NCBI RefSeq assembly: GCF_049994905.1
Contig: NZ_CP188258.1
Coordinates: 2,232,001 to 2,296,000 of the forward strand
Length of the DNA stretch: 64,000 nt
Direction: 5' to 3'
DNA from: Diaminobutyricibacter sp049994905
GTDB taxonomy: Bacteria > Actinomycetota > Actinomycetes > Actinomycetales > Microbacteriaceae
The notes below the pieces were generated by a model, which did no database searches, had not been told where the DNA came from, and was given only the letters and a program-made list of their open reading frames with translations. Positions 18,103 through 25,540 of this stretch are shown in pieces (the first letter of the stretch is position 1; each line of letters opens with the position of its first letter). Position numbers and translations under genes: made by a program.

Positions 18103-18142
18103 TTGCTGTATAACATCTTCACACCGTATAGTTTGTGTACGG
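18103..18142 (+). promoter_or_regulatory. Promoter and candidate TetR operator for the oxidoreductase gene
   Basis: TTGCTG (18103-18108) and TATAGT (18127-18132) with an 18-base spacer form a promoter towards 18183. CCGTA and TACGG (18124-18128, 18138-18142) make an inverted repeat that overlaps the -10 element, a position suited to repression by the divergent TetR protein. Regulation is inferred. Confidence 0.5.
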
Positions 18143-18182
18143 CGTAGGTTAATCTTTCGGACAATCCAGAACGGGGTAGCTC

Positions 18183-18884
18183 ATGAATATCGGAATCATC
18201 GGCGCCACCGGCATGATCGGCAGCCGGATTGTCGCGGAAGCCCTCGACAGGGGACACCGAGTCACGGCATTCAGTCGCAACGCATCGCTCGTCGGCGACG
18301 GGCGCGACAGCGTTCAGTGGAAGGATGTCGACGCCACCGACGCCGACAGCATCCGCGCGGTAATCGCCGGCCTCGACGTGCTGGTGAGCGCATTCGGCGC
18401 CGGCAACACGGCGGCTGATCCCGAGCAGGCTGTCGCGCTCGGCATCGCGGACCCCGGCATCTACGCTCGTGCCGCGCGTGCGCTTACCATCGCCCTGCGG
18501 AGCTTTCCCCGCACACGCCTCATCGTCGTCGGTGGCGCGGCAAGCCTCGAGGTCGAACCCGGCCTGGCGTTCCAGGACTCTGACGAACTGCTCCAGGGCG
18601 CGATCGACAGGTTCGGCTTGCCCAGGGAGTACGTGGCGGCGATGCGCGGTCATGGCGATGCACTCAACGTGTTCCGCACCTCGAACCGGCTTTGGACCTA
18701 CCTCAGCCCCGCCATCGAGACCGAACCCGGTGAGCGCACAGGCCGGTACCGCACCGGCGGTGATCAGCCCGTCACGGATGCCGAGGGGCGCAGCCGCATC
18801 TCGACCCAGGATGCCGCCGTCGCCGTTCTCGACGAGGTGGAGATTCCGAGGTACGTGCAGCGCCGCTTCACCATCGGCTACTGA
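18183..18884 (+). CDS. NAD(P)-dependent oxidoreductase, NmrA/atypical SDR type
   Basis: A 233-residue Rossmann-fold protein. The nucleotide motif is GIIGATGMIGSRIVAEAL at the N-terminus, followed by ASP-like DVDATDADSIRAVIAG and VSAFGAG; RLIVVGGAASL is the central strand. It lacks the classical YxxxK pair, as in NmrA-like proteins that bind NAD(P) to reduce or sense it. It faces away from the TetR gene and is followed after 51 bases by a DHFR-fold reductase, so both are probably one TetR-controlled unit handling an unknown compound. Confidence 0.85.
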   Translation: MNIGIIGATGMIGSRIVAEALDRGHRVTAFSRNASLVGDGRDSVQWKDVDATDADSIRAVIAGLDVLVSAFGAGNTAADPEQAVALGIADPGIYARAARALTIALRSFPRTRLIVVGGAASLEVEPGLAFQDSDELLQGAIDRFGLPREYVAAMRGHGDALNVFRTSNRLWTYLSPAIETEPGERTGRYRTGGDQPVTDAEGRSRISTQDAAVAVLDEVEIPRYVQRRFTIGY

Positions 18885-18935
18885 GAACCGCACGCGCACA
18901 CCAATCGTCACAAAAATGATCACTTGGAGGACAAC

Positions 18936-19529
18936 ATGGCACTATCAGCACCTCGCCGCTTCGTCGCGGCGATGCAGGTCACCCTCGACGGCTTCAGCGT
19001 ACAGAACGGGTTCGCGGACTGGGTCGACTCCTGGTCCGACGCCATCCAGCTCGTCGGGCCGGTCGACGCGCTTATCCAGGGCAGCGGCATGTACCCCGGC
19101 TACGGTCTGTATTGGGGTGCCATCCACGCAGGCGCGCCGGAAGTCGCCGAGATGCTCGGCCGCAACCCCTACCCGCGAGAGATCGCGACCGCTCGCCTTA
19201 TCGCCGAAACACCGCACCTGGTGCTCTCCACGTCGCTGCCGAATATCGAGTGGCCGCCGAACGCCACCATCGTGCACCACATCGACGAGCTTCGGGAGTT
19301 CAAGGCGCAGCCAGGCGGGGTCGGCTACGTTGTGGGCGGTGCCACGTTGGTTCGAAGTCTGCTTGACGAAGGGCTCATCGACGAGCTGGTCCTGATCGTG
19401 CACCCCGTGGTCGTAGGCGAAGGCGAGCCGCTGCTGGCCGGTACCACACACCGGCTTGGGCTCGAACTCGTCGGGAACGAGTCCGGACCCGGCGGGCGAG
19501 TGCACCTGCGGTATCGCGTCAAGGTTTGA
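18936..19529 (+). CDS. Dihydrofolate reductase family protein
   Basis: A 197-residue RibD_C/DHFR superfamily protein: RFVAAMQVTLDGFSVQNG at the start, VGYVVGGATLVRSLLDEGLIDEL for the NADPH site, and HPVVVGEGEPLLAG near the end. The ATG at 18936 follows GGAGG with six bases between. The middle region (PHLVLSTSLPNIEWPPNATI) replaces the usual folate pocket, so the substrate is probably not dihydrofolate. Probable operon partner of the preceding oxidoreductase. Confidence 0.83.
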   Translation: MALSAPRRFVAAMQVTLDGFSVQNGFADWVDSWSDAIQLVGPVDALIQGSGMYPGYGLYWGAIHAGAPEVAEMLGRNPYPREIATARLIAETPHLVLSTSLPNIEWPPNATIVHHIDELREFKAQPGGVGYVVGGATLVRSLLDEGLIDELVLIVHPVVVGEGEPLLAGTTHRLGLELVGNESGPGGRVHLRYRVKV

Positions 19530-19676
19530 CTGAAGCATCGACGCCCCGCTACCGCCTTCACCTCATCCGAGGTCCAGGACTGTCGGCTTGTGCTTGATGT
19601 CGATGAGAAGGTCTACGAGGACGTCAAGGGTGGTACCGTCATCGCCGAGGTGGCAGGACGTTTCGACCTGCTCTGG

Positions 19677-19832
19677 TCACCGTCCCAGGCGAGCGAATAC
19701 TACGGTCGCGGCGATGATGGCGACTCCGACCAGTGCGATGATTACCCAGACCCACCACGCGGGCTCGAGCGTGGTGCCAGTGTCGGTGCATCCGGCTGCT
19801 TTCGCGCAAGACGCAACGATCCGATCGACCAT
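19677..19832 (-). CDS. 51-residue single-pass membrane protein
   Basis: A short frame starting with an ATG that shares one base with the stop codon of the upstream gene (TGATG), a classic coupling arrangement. The product has a short polar N-terminus with two cysteines (CAKAAGC) and one strong transmembrane segment (WWVWVIIALVGVAIIAATVV, residues 26-45) ending in a basic tail. The coupling and the hydrophobic segment make chance unlikely. No family recognised. Function unknown; it may act with the 81-residue protein. Confidence 0.6.
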   Translation of the reverse strand: MVDRIVASCAKAAGCTDTGTTLEPAWWVWVIIALVGVAIIAATVVFARLGR

Positions 19833-20077
19833 CAGTTCAACGCCCCAGTGAGCGTCTGGATGAGGATGCCGATGCCGGCGACGACGACGCAGACTCCGAC
19901 GACGGCTGCGACGACGATGAAACCGCGTCGGCCGCGCCTGCCGTTCACGGTGCCCGGGTCGAATGACGCCCCGGCGACCTTGTCGAGGTTCGGGTAGAGG
20001 ACGTCGAAATAGACCTCTTGCTCCTCCGGCGGCAGCCCGTACGGTAACGGCTCCTCAGGGTCACGTCGCTGCGTCAT
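19832..20077 (-). CDS. 81-residue single-pass membrane protein
   Basis: The N-terminal half is acidic and polar (MTQRRDPEEPLPYGLPPEEQ), followed by a basic patch NGRRGRRG at about 45-52 and a transmembrane segment FIVVAAVVGVCVVVAGIGIL. The charge pattern predicts the N-terminus inside the cell. The gene is coupled to a 51-residue membrane protein downstream by a TGATG overlap, so the two probably act as a pair. No family is recognised. Confidence 0.65.
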   Translation of the reverse strand: MTQRRDPEEPLPYGLPPEEQEVYFDVLYPNLDKVAGASFDPGTVNGRRGRRGFIVVAAVVGVCVVVAGIGILIQTLTGALN

Positions 20078-20362
20078 GGCTCATCATCCCACCCGGCGCA
20101 CATATCGTTCCCGCTACAGTGGGGCGGCCATTCCGACGATCGTCCGGTCCGAGCGCCGGTCACCTTCACCGGTTCCCGTTCGAAGGGTTTGCAGAAGCGC
20201 TGTCATGTCGATCGGCTGCGTCGGTAGTGGTTCGACGGGTGCCGGTACACCGGTCTTTCGATTCCTGAAATCAGCCGGCATGAGCGTGGTTTTGAACAAA
20301 GTGGGGGTTTCTTGAGGGTCTTCCGGTGACGTGGTAGAAAGTTCCGGGAGCCTGCGGGCAGG
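20078..20362. other. Non-coding stretch before the tRNA-Val(CAC) terminator
   Basis: I see no convincing gene here. A minus-strand frame of 55 codons from an ATG near 20281 has no ribosome binding site and no recognisable features. The region should contain the promoter of the 81-residue membrane protein, but no clear consensus elements stand out. Confidence 0.4.
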
Positions 20363-20389
20363 AAAAAACCCCGGCCGACCGGGGCTTTT
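20363..20389 (-). terminator. Terminator of tRNA-Val(CAC)
   Basis: On the minus strand the hairpin CCCCGG-TCGG-CCGGGG is followed by a run of six T, eight bases after the tRNA 3' end. It is flanked by A and T runs on both sides and could act in both directions. Confidence 0.85.
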
Positions 20390-20396
20390 ACTCTCG

Positions 20397-20469
20397 TGGG
20401 CGATACCGGACTCGAACCGATGACCTCTTCCGTGTGAAGGAAGCGCGCTACCAACTGCGCCAATCGCCC
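20397..20469 (-). tRNA. tRNA-Val(CAC)
   Basis: A 73-base cloverleaf: acceptor arms GGGCGAT and ATCGCCC, D stem GCGC/GCGC, anticodon stem CTTCC/GGAAG with loop TTCACAC (anticodon CAC, reading GUG), and T arm ATCGG-TTCGAGT-CCGGT. CCA is not encoded. It reads away from the plus-strand tRNA group. Confidence 0.95.
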
Positions 20470-20586
20470 ATTGCACGCCATTGCCGGCTGCGAGTTTCGA
20501 TACTAGCCGACGGGGGAGGCGCTCGCATAAACGAACTGGTGCGACCCACCCGACACTCCCGGAAAACGAAACACAACCGTGTCAGT

Positions 20587-20616
20587 TTGAATATCGAATG
20601 ACCTATCGGCTACAGT
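20587..20616 (+). promoter_or_regulatory. Promoter of the tRNA-Gly-Cys-Val operon
   Basis: TTGAAT (20587-20592) and TACAGT (20611-20616) with an 18-base spacer, placed 27 bases before the tRNA-Gly gene. Sequence match and position support it; no other promoter is visible between the three tRNAs. Confidence 0.6.
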
Positions 20617-20643
20617 TTCAAAGCACGCAGAAATGTGAGCAGT

Positions 20644-20715
20644 GCGGATGTGGCGCAGTGGTAGCGCATCACCTTGCCAAGGTGAGGGTCGCGAGTTCGA
20701 ATCTCGTCATCCGCT
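20644..20715 (+). tRNA. tRNA-Gly(GCC)
   Basis: A 72-base cloverleaf: acceptor GCGGATG/CATCCGC, anticodon stem TCACC/GGTGA with loop TTGCCAA (anticodon GCC), T arm GCGAG-TTCGAAT-CTCGT. First of three plus-strand tRNAs that are probably one transcript. Confidence 0.95.
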
Positions 20716-20785
20716 CGAGTACAGCACGACCGTAAGGTCGGCTGCTCATGGTGGACAGCCCGATGTATTGAGGTTTGGCCGAAGC

Positions 20786-20859
20786 GGTGGATTGGCCGAG
20801 AGGCGAGGCAGCGGCCTGCAAAGCCGTATACACGGGTTCGAATCCCGTATCCACCTCCA
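20786..20859 (+). tRNA. tRNA-Cys(GCA)
   Basis: Acceptor GGTGGAT/ATCCACC, anticodon loop CTGCAAA (anticodon GCA), T arm ACGGG-TTCGAAT-CCCGT. The terminal CCA is encoded (20857-20859), unlike the neighbouring tRNAs. Confidence 0.93.
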
Positions 20860-20885
20860 ACCTGATGCAGAAACGCAACAGGCTT

Positions 20886-20957
20886 GGGCGATTGGCGCAG
20901 CGGTAGCGCGCTTCCCTGACACGGAAGAGGTCACTGGTTCGATCCCAGTATCGCCCA
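20886..20957 (+). tRNA. tRNA-Val(GAC), integration target
   Basis: A 72-base cloverleaf: acceptor GGGCGAT/ATCGCCC, anticodon stem CTTCC/GGAAG with loop CTGACAC (anticodon GAC), T arm ACTGG-TTCGATC-CCAGT. Its 3' part is duplicated at 28895-28920, marking it as the attachment site of the mobile element; the copy here is intact, so tRNA function is preserved. Confidence 0.95.
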
Positions 20958-20958
20958 C
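20933..20958 (+). repeat. attL core repeat in tRNA-Val(GAC)
   Basis: The last 25 bases of the tRNA plus one base match 28895-28920 at 25 of 26 positions; the single difference (G at 20937, A at 28899) is in the T stem. The exactly identical core is 21 bases (20938-20958). The repeat pair bounds an element that encodes an integrase, as expected for site-specific integration into a tRNA gene. Confidence 0.9.
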
Positions 20959-20961
20959 AAG

Positions 20962-20988
20962 AAAACCCCCGGAATTCCGGGGGTTTTT
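20962..20988 (+). terminator. Terminator just inside attL
   Basis: CCCCCGGAATTCCGGGGG followed by five T, four bases after attL. It belongs to the element and now terminates the tRNA operon, replacing the original terminator that was displaced to 28934. Confidence 0.85.
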
Positions 20989-21005
20989 CCTTTCCGACAT
21001 GCGGT

Positions 21006-21030
21006 CGTGCAATATACGTGCAATATCTCG
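21006..21030 (+). repeat. Left tandem arm-type repeats
   Basis: Two copies of CGTGCAATAT (21006-21015 and 21017-21026), 11 bases apart; the second extends to CGTGCAATATCTCG. The same tandem arrangement in the same orientation occurs at 28748-28771 near attR. Location near each att site and the two-copy structure fit arm-type binding sites of a tyrosine integrase. Confidence 0.75.
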
Positions 21031-21046
21031 ATTGCGAAGGAGGGCC

Positions 21047-21514
21047 GTGAACCTCAATGACTTTGTTGGCTGGGCCGGGCTTGTGATCGCAATTCTCGGA
21101 TTTCCGCTTGTTTACGGCGGCATAGCCAGGCGCTTGCGGAGTTGGCAGGTTCGCTATCGCTTCTGGCGCGGATCGTTCGTGCGAGAGCCTGACTTCAAGG
21201 TTCAGGTCGACGGCGAGCGCCGGACCTACCAGGTGATCAACCCTGGTCCAATGACGATGCGTTCGACAACGACCCATTTCCTAGGCCTGGACGTGCCAGG
21301 CCCCATGCCCAGCGGGACAACGGTCAACCGCGGCAATATCGGCGTCGGCGAATCCTTCGAGGCGATTCCCCCCGATGACATGACGGGAGTCGACAGCCTC
21401 TTCGTCGGCTGGCAGTACCGGGGACGCTCTCGCGATGCGCGATGGTGGGAATTCTGGGTGTGGCGCAAGCTGAGCTACTACCGAATCGTCAAACTCTCCG
21501 AACTCGGCGACTGA
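21047..21514 (+). CDS. Membrane-anchored protein of unknown function, possible cargo gene
   Basis: A 155-residue protein starting at a GTG with an excellent site (GAAGGAGGGCC). An N-terminal transmembrane segment (GWAGLVIAILGFPLVYGGIA, about residues 8-27) is followed by basic residues and a soluble beta-rich domain with conserved-looking aromatic residues (FRVSF-like FWRGSFVREPDFKVQVDG, DARWWEFWVWRKLSYY). It is the only plus-strand gene of the element, lies directly beside attL and converges with the tail gene after 11 bases, which is a usual place for cargo. No family recognised. Confidence 0.7.
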   Translation: MNLNDFVGWAGLVIAILGFPLVYGGIARRLRSWQVRYRFWRGSFVREPDFKVQVDGERRTYQVINPGPMTMRSTTTHFLGLDVPGPMPSGTTVNRGNIGVGESFEAIPPDDMTGVDSLFVGWQYRGRSRDARWWEFWVWRKLSYYRIVKLSELGD

Positions 21515-21525
21515 CGACCATGAGC

Positions 21526-23622
21526 TCAGAAGGCAAACAGGGCGGTGTCTGCGATATCTACCAGCGCGCCTGCTGAGTGTGCGGCGGCGGTAGTGCCGTT
21601 CGCCCCGCGGGTGATGGTCACGGTTTGCACGTTCGACGCGGGTGCGCTGCACGCGGTGACCGTGACCTGCTCTGAGTCGATCTCCAGCACGTAGGGGGTT
21701 TGGACTTGCTCGAGGAATGAGAGCCCATCCGCTGACAGCACGAGCATGCTCGTCGCGCCGGCCGTCAGCGCTGCGTTCAGGCTGAGGACTCCGCCGGCAG
21801 AGAACCGGTCGGTGTCGAACACCGCTGTCTTCGGGAGCACTGGCGACAGGTACAGGGTGAACGAATCAGTGGCGGATGCCCCAGGGGCGTGAAGTTCGGA
21901 TACTCCCAGGAGCCAGCCGTCCCATGTCGAGAAGCCGAGCGGCGTGATGTCGAGATTGCTGATGCGCACCCGGTCGCCGAGCGTCAGCGCCATCACAGCC
22001 GCCTGCGTGGCCGCGCTGGTGGTCATTGTGTCGATGGTGACCTGCGCGACCCGCAGGTTCACGTTCTCGCCCCGGATCATCCGGTCCTGAGCCCAGCCGA
22101 GCAGGTCGACATGGTTCTCCAGTAGCACGGTCTCTGAGCTGGCAGCAGATCCCACGCGCGCGACCACGGCCGGGTCGGTGACGGAGACGGACGCTGCAGG
22201 GCCGGCCGCTGTGATTGTGGCGAACATGTTCGTCATGTCACGCACGAACTGCGGCAGATTCTGCACGTCCGATCGGGCGTCGAACGTCGCCTGCGGTGTC
22301 GCAGGGCGTGTCCGAGCTCGAACATTGACAACAGTGGCCGGCGCAGTCAGCGTCCCGGTCGTGGACGTGTAGATGTGCCCCTGCTCGGTGCGCAGCACAT
22401 CACACAAGCCGGTCCAAGCGTTCGAGGCCGATCCACCCAGCGGCGCGGGCGACAGATTCGCGTCCAGCGTGCCTAGGGCCATTTGCGGGACGACCGCGGC
22501 GAGCGCTGCGATGCGGTTCTGGATGGTGGTGACCCCGGCCGCTTCCTCGTGCGCGAGCGCCGGACCATGCGAGAGGTGGGCGACGTTCACGAGCAGCCCC
22601 GATGCGGACCCGTTGCCGAGCGTGAACCGCACGCTCGTGGGTTGCATGGCTGCGTTCGTCACGCCGGCAGCTGTCCACGACCCTGAGCTGACCGCGACGC
22701 CATCGACATACAGTGTGCCGGTGAACGTTGTGCCGGAGTAGGTGATGCCGGTTGCGACGTAGTGTGCGACGCCTTGTAGCCACGGAAATGGAAGGAAGAG
22801 AGAGGGCGCACCGGCGGGGCCTGCGAAGTTGACACCGACTTGGTCGCCGCCGAGTTGCGCAGCGGATAGCGCGATCGACCAACCGTTCTGCATGTGTACG
22901 TCGAGCTCGATGTCGAAACTGGGCGCGGCAGGGGTCACCCAGAAGCCCCAATAGCCATACGAGCCAGCAGGGTAGGTGATCAGCGGAAACGGGAGATTAC
23001 CGTGCCCCGCATTTGTGCCGAGGAACGCTGGACCGAGTCCAGGCGAGGGGATGGCAAGCTGCACCTGAGTGTCTGACGTTGGCGCAGACGCAGCAACGCC
23101 GAATGAGGTGGAGGCGGGGAACGACGCGTCGGGATATAGCGCGGGCCCGTTGTTTCCTGACGTTTCGGCTGCGGTCGGCGACGAAATGGCGTCGTTGAAC
23201 GGCCAGAACAGGTAAGCCTGCGCGGCCGCGATCGCGTGTGCGAGATCTCCGATCGGTGTTCGGTTCGCGATCGTGAAGACGTCGCCGGCGGTGATCTGGA
23301 TGCGTCCCCACTGGGTTTCGTCGGCGGCGAAGGTGATTCCCGCTACTTGCGCGGTTACCAGCCGACTGCCCAGCTGCCAGCACATGGCGGTGCCCTCGGT
23401 GAGCAGGGTAGCCAGCGGGGAGGCCGTGTTGCCCGGCGTGAAGCGGCCGTCCTGGTTCTCGAGGGTGAACGTCACCTGACCTGGTGACGGGTCGCGGAAC
23501 TCGGACTGTCGCCCGTAGGCGTACGCGACACCTTCCGGGCCGATCACGTACGCGGAGACGTCGACGAGCGCGCCGCCGGCACCGACTCCGAGCGCGAGCG
23601 CCTGCGGAAGTGCTGAGGTCAT
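21526..23622 (-). CDS. Phage minor tail-type protein with LamG-like region
   Basis: A 698-residue beta-rich protein with low charge and many Ala, Thr, Ser and Gly, typical of actinophage minor tail proteins. The start region (GVAYAYGRQSEFRDPSPGQVTFTLENQDGRF in parts) matches tail proteins that begin with a baseplate-like barrel; about residues 160-340 resemble a LamG/concanavalin-type fold (HYVATGITYSGTTFTGTLYV); the end (EQVQTPYVLEIDSEQVTVTA, TRGANGTTAAAHSAGA) is a pattern seen in tail fibres and tips. I start at ATG 23622 because the upstream in-frame codons are basic low-quality sequence. A satellite that brings its own tail tip could alter helper host range; this is inference. Confidence 0.75.
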   Translation of the reverse strand: MTSALPQALALGVGAGGALVDVSAYVIGPEGVAYAYGRQSEFRDPSPGQVTFTLENQDGRFTPGNTASPLATLLTEGTAMCWQLGSRLVTAQVAGITFAADETQWGRIQITAGDVFTIANRTPIGDLAHAIAAAQAYLFWPFNDAISSPTAAETSGNNGPALYPDASFPASTSFGVAASAPTSDTQVQLAIPSPGLGPAFLGTNAGHGNLPFPLITYPAGSYGYWGFWVTPAAPSFDIELDVHMQNGWSIALSAAQLGGDQVGVNFAGPAGAPSLFLPFPWLQGVAHYVATGITYSGTTFTGTLYVDGVAVSSGSWTAAGVTNAAMQPTSVRFTLGNGSASGLLVNVAHLSHGPALAHEEAAGVTTIQNRIAALAAVVPQMALGTLDANLSPAPLGGSASNAWTGLCDVLRTEQGHIYTSTTGTLTAPATVVNVRARTRPATPQATFDARSDVQNLPQFVRDMTNMFATITAAGPAASVSVTDPAVVARVGSAASSETVLLENHVDLLGWAQDRMIRGENVNLRVAQVTIDTMTTSAATQAAVMALTLGDRVRISNLDITPLGFSTWDGWLLGVSELHAPGASATDSFTLYLSPVLPKTAVFDTDRFSAGGVLSLNAALTAGATSMLVLSADGLSFLEQVQTPYVLEIDSEQVTVTACSAPASNVQTVTITRGANGTTAAAHSAGALVDIADTALFAF

Positions 23623-23775
23623 TTCAGATCCGATCTTGTTGCGGGACGTGTCCCGGGACTTCGGGCGAGGTCTGCGCGATCTTTTTGACTGGCGGGTCCG
23701 CGCAGATTGAGGGCTCCGGACTTTTCGAGGCGGGGTGGCACCCGTCGTGCTGCGACGACGAGTGAAGGGGTGTTG

Positions 23776-23810
23776 CTGCCCCGACCGGGGAAAGAGAACG
23801 GTCGGGGCAG
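23776..23810 (-). other. 11-base-pair hairpin upstream of the tail gene
   Basis: Arms CTGCCCCGACC and GGTCGGGGCAG with a 13-base loop, about 150 bases before the tail gene start. No T-run on the minus strand. Could be a weak terminator or regulatory RNA structure. Confidence 0.5.
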
Positions 23811-23904
23811 CTGTGGTGTGCGCAGGTGGTGTCTCTGCTCGCGGAAGGTCCGAGCTCTTCCACCTTCGGCCGGGTGTTGTCCGGTGGCGTTGACGCAATG
23901 GCGC

Positions 23905-23952
23905 GCCTGATCGTGTGGCGGTCTAGCGGGCCGTTGGTCCACACGATCAGGC
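23905..23952 (-). terminator. 14-base-pair hairpin after the capsid gene
   Basis: Perfect arms GCCTGATCGTGTGG and CCACACGATCAGGC with a 20-base loop, starting 12 bases after the capsid stop codon. No T-run follows, so it could be a terminator, an RNA stabiliser protecting the abundant capsid message, or a protein-binding palindrome in DNA. Confidence 0.55.
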
Positions 23953-23964
23953 TGCCGGTAGGTT

Positions 23965-25326
23965 CTAGAAGGTCGGAGCGACGAGGCCGGTGCCGTTGAT
24001 CACGGCGATCGACGCCGAGATCCGATGTGCCAGGGCGAAGTACGCGTAGACCCGAGCGAACATGGACAGCTGGTTCGCGTAGGTCTCCGGGAATACTTCG
24101 GCCTTCAGGGCAGATTCGTACAGCCACGAGTCGTCAGCCTTGACCACGATGATCGGGTCCTGGTTCGTACCGGCGCCGAGGTTCGTCGGGATGTTCGGGT
24201 CGACGATCACGGGCAGTCCGAACATCTTCCCGACGACACCCTGGGCGGCACCGTTCGACTCGATGCCGGACGCGTTCAGCGGGCCGTTACCGTCCGGGAG
24301 GATGACGGCACGGCCGGCCGTGTCGACCTGAACCGATGCCCACGCCCAGCGGCGCGGGTGCATGACGAGCGCGGTCGGCGACAGGAAACGGGTGGTCTGC
24401 ACGGTCTGCACTGCTTTGCCGATCTGGGCGTACAGCTTGCCGACGCCCATGAACGCAGGTGAGGCATCGGTGTAGGCGATCGTGTTGCCTGCCGCGGTGA
24501 TCAGGCCGGTTGGCTGTCCACCTGCCCCGGTGCCGTTGAGAACGAAAGATCCGATCTGCCGCGCGTAGTCGGCCATGAGGTCGCCGAGAAGCACCCGGTC
24601 CATATGCCCAGCGATCGGCGACTGGTCGAACAACTGCCTCGAGTAGACAGCGCCACCGGCGATCGTCAGCACGGGAGCGGCAACCGTCGAGGTCGTGATG
24701 TCCTGCACGTTCACACCTGTGTTCTGGGTGGTCTGCAGCGCGACAGCGGTACCTGTCGCCACCTTCGGCACGTTGATCACGTCGGTACCCTCCGGCAGCG
24801 GAAGGTTGGTGAGCGCGTCAGCAGTGGCGCGTGCAGGACGCAGCGCCTCGATGTAGTCATCGACCAGCCAGAGAGGCGGGGCGAACTCGCCGCCTGCGCC
24901 TGTGACCGTGGTACCGCCCGCGCGGAGCTCCTTACGGGGCTCTGCAGCCATCGCGTCGCGGAACTCGCGGCCGTGGCGGTCCAGACGCTCGCGAGCGCCG
25001 CTGTCACCCTGCCTGGCATCGAACATGTCGAGGAACATGCTGTGGCGCGACTCGGGCGTGTAGATGCCACCGCGGCTCGAGGTCGACGCGCCACCGGTGA
25101 AGCCAATCTTGGCGAGCGCTGCACCGTTCGCGGTGCGCTGGTCCTCAGCCTTCCTGGCATCGTCGAGGATCGTCACCGCGGACTTGCGCTCTTCGAGCAG
25201 CGCTTCGATGTTCGTCTGTTCGCCCGGGGACACGTTGCGCTTGTGTTTTTCTGCGGTAGCAACGATGCCGTCGAGTTCGCTGTCGATTGCGGACAGCCGG
25301 TTCTGAATGGTGTCAATGAGTGACAT
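23965..25326 (-). CDS. HK97-type phage major capsid protein
   Basis: A 453-residue capsid protein. The N-terminal 110 residues are helical and charged (NRLSAIDSELDGIVATAEKH, NIEALLEERKSAVTILDDARKAEDQRT in parts), as in the scaffolding delta domain; the shell domain follows, with typical segments GGEFAPPLWLVDDYIEALRP, LPEGTDVINVPKV, GSFVLNGTGAGGQPTGLITA and ALVMHPRRWAWA. Full length for the family, no frame damage. No separate prohead protease is visible nearby. ATG at 25326 follows AAGGAG by nine bases; the preceding small gene overlaps it by 14 bases, suggesting coupled translation. Confidence 0.9.
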   Translation of the reverse strand: MSLIDTIQNRLSAIDSELDGIVATAEKHKRNVSPGEQTNIEALLEERKSAVTILDDARKAEDQRTANGAALAKIGFTGGASTSSRGGIYTPESRHSMFLDMFDARQGDSGARERLDRHGREFRDAMAAEPRKELRAGGTTVTGAGGEFAPPLWLVDDYIEALRPARATADALTNLPLPEGTDVINVPKVATGTAVALQTTQNTGVNVQDITTSTVAAPVLTIAGGAVYSRQLFDQSPIAGHMDRVLLGDLMADYARQIGSFVLNGTGAGGQPTGLITAAGNTIAYTDASPAFMGVGKLYAQIGKAVQTVQTTRFLSPTALVMHPRRWAWASVQVDTAGRAVILPDGNGPLNASGIESNGAAQGVVGKMFGLPVIVDPNIPTNLGAGTNQDPIIVVKADDSWLYESALKAEVFPETYANQLSMFARVYAYFALAHRISASIAVINGTGLVAPTF

Positions 25327-25540
25327 GAGTGTTTACTCCTTGAAGAGTGGGCCGTCGCTGTGCGACCGACCGTGGAAGGGGAAGCGACGTATCCAGAAGC
25401 GCCATCCAGCGCGATACATCGAACCCGGTCACCGCATCCACGGAATCTTCACGGGGTAAGAGCCTGATCTCGATCGGTGCCCCTCCAGGCAACTGCCGCT
25501 CGTGACCAGCTATGGCAAGCGTACCGAGTGGGGCCGACAT
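25313..25540 (-). CDS. Small element protein before capsid gene (75 residues)
   Basis: Starts with an ATG overlapping the stop of the 93-residue gene (TGATG) and ends 14 bases inside the capsid gene, so it is embedded in a chain of coupled genes. Content: an N-terminal hydrophobic-polar stretch MSAPLGTLAIAGHERQLPGG, then IEIRLLPREDS and FDVSRWMALLD. No family recognised. The packing supports reality more than the sequence itself. Confidence 0.5.
   Translation of the reverse strand: MSAPLGTLAIAGHERQLPGGAPIEIRLLPREDSVDAVTGFDVSRWMALLDTSLPLPRSVAQRRPTLQGVNTHVTH

Larger units (their letters stand above)
23623..23964 (-). other. Structured non-coding stretch between capsid and tail genes
   Basis: 342 bases with no convincing gene. 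Several frames are open, but none has a ribosome binding site or a protein-like composition. Two strong hairpins dominate it (listed separately). The spacing may uncouple expression of the capsid and tail genes or hold a packaging or regulatory signal. Confidence 0.5.

Noticed and set aside
18078..18923. The minus-strand frame of the TetR gene continues upstream for about 280 more codons
   Set aside because: The extension is antisense to the oxidoreductase gene and has shadow composition; the TetR domain itself begins near 18077.
20203..20481. Minus-strand frames running through tRNA-Val(CAC)
   Set aside because: They translate the tRNA gene and its terminator.
23624..24127. 167-codon minus-strand frame covering the gap after the capsid gene
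   Set aside because: It starts inside the capsid gene in another frame, has no ribosome binding site and includes both hairpins; composition does not look like protein.
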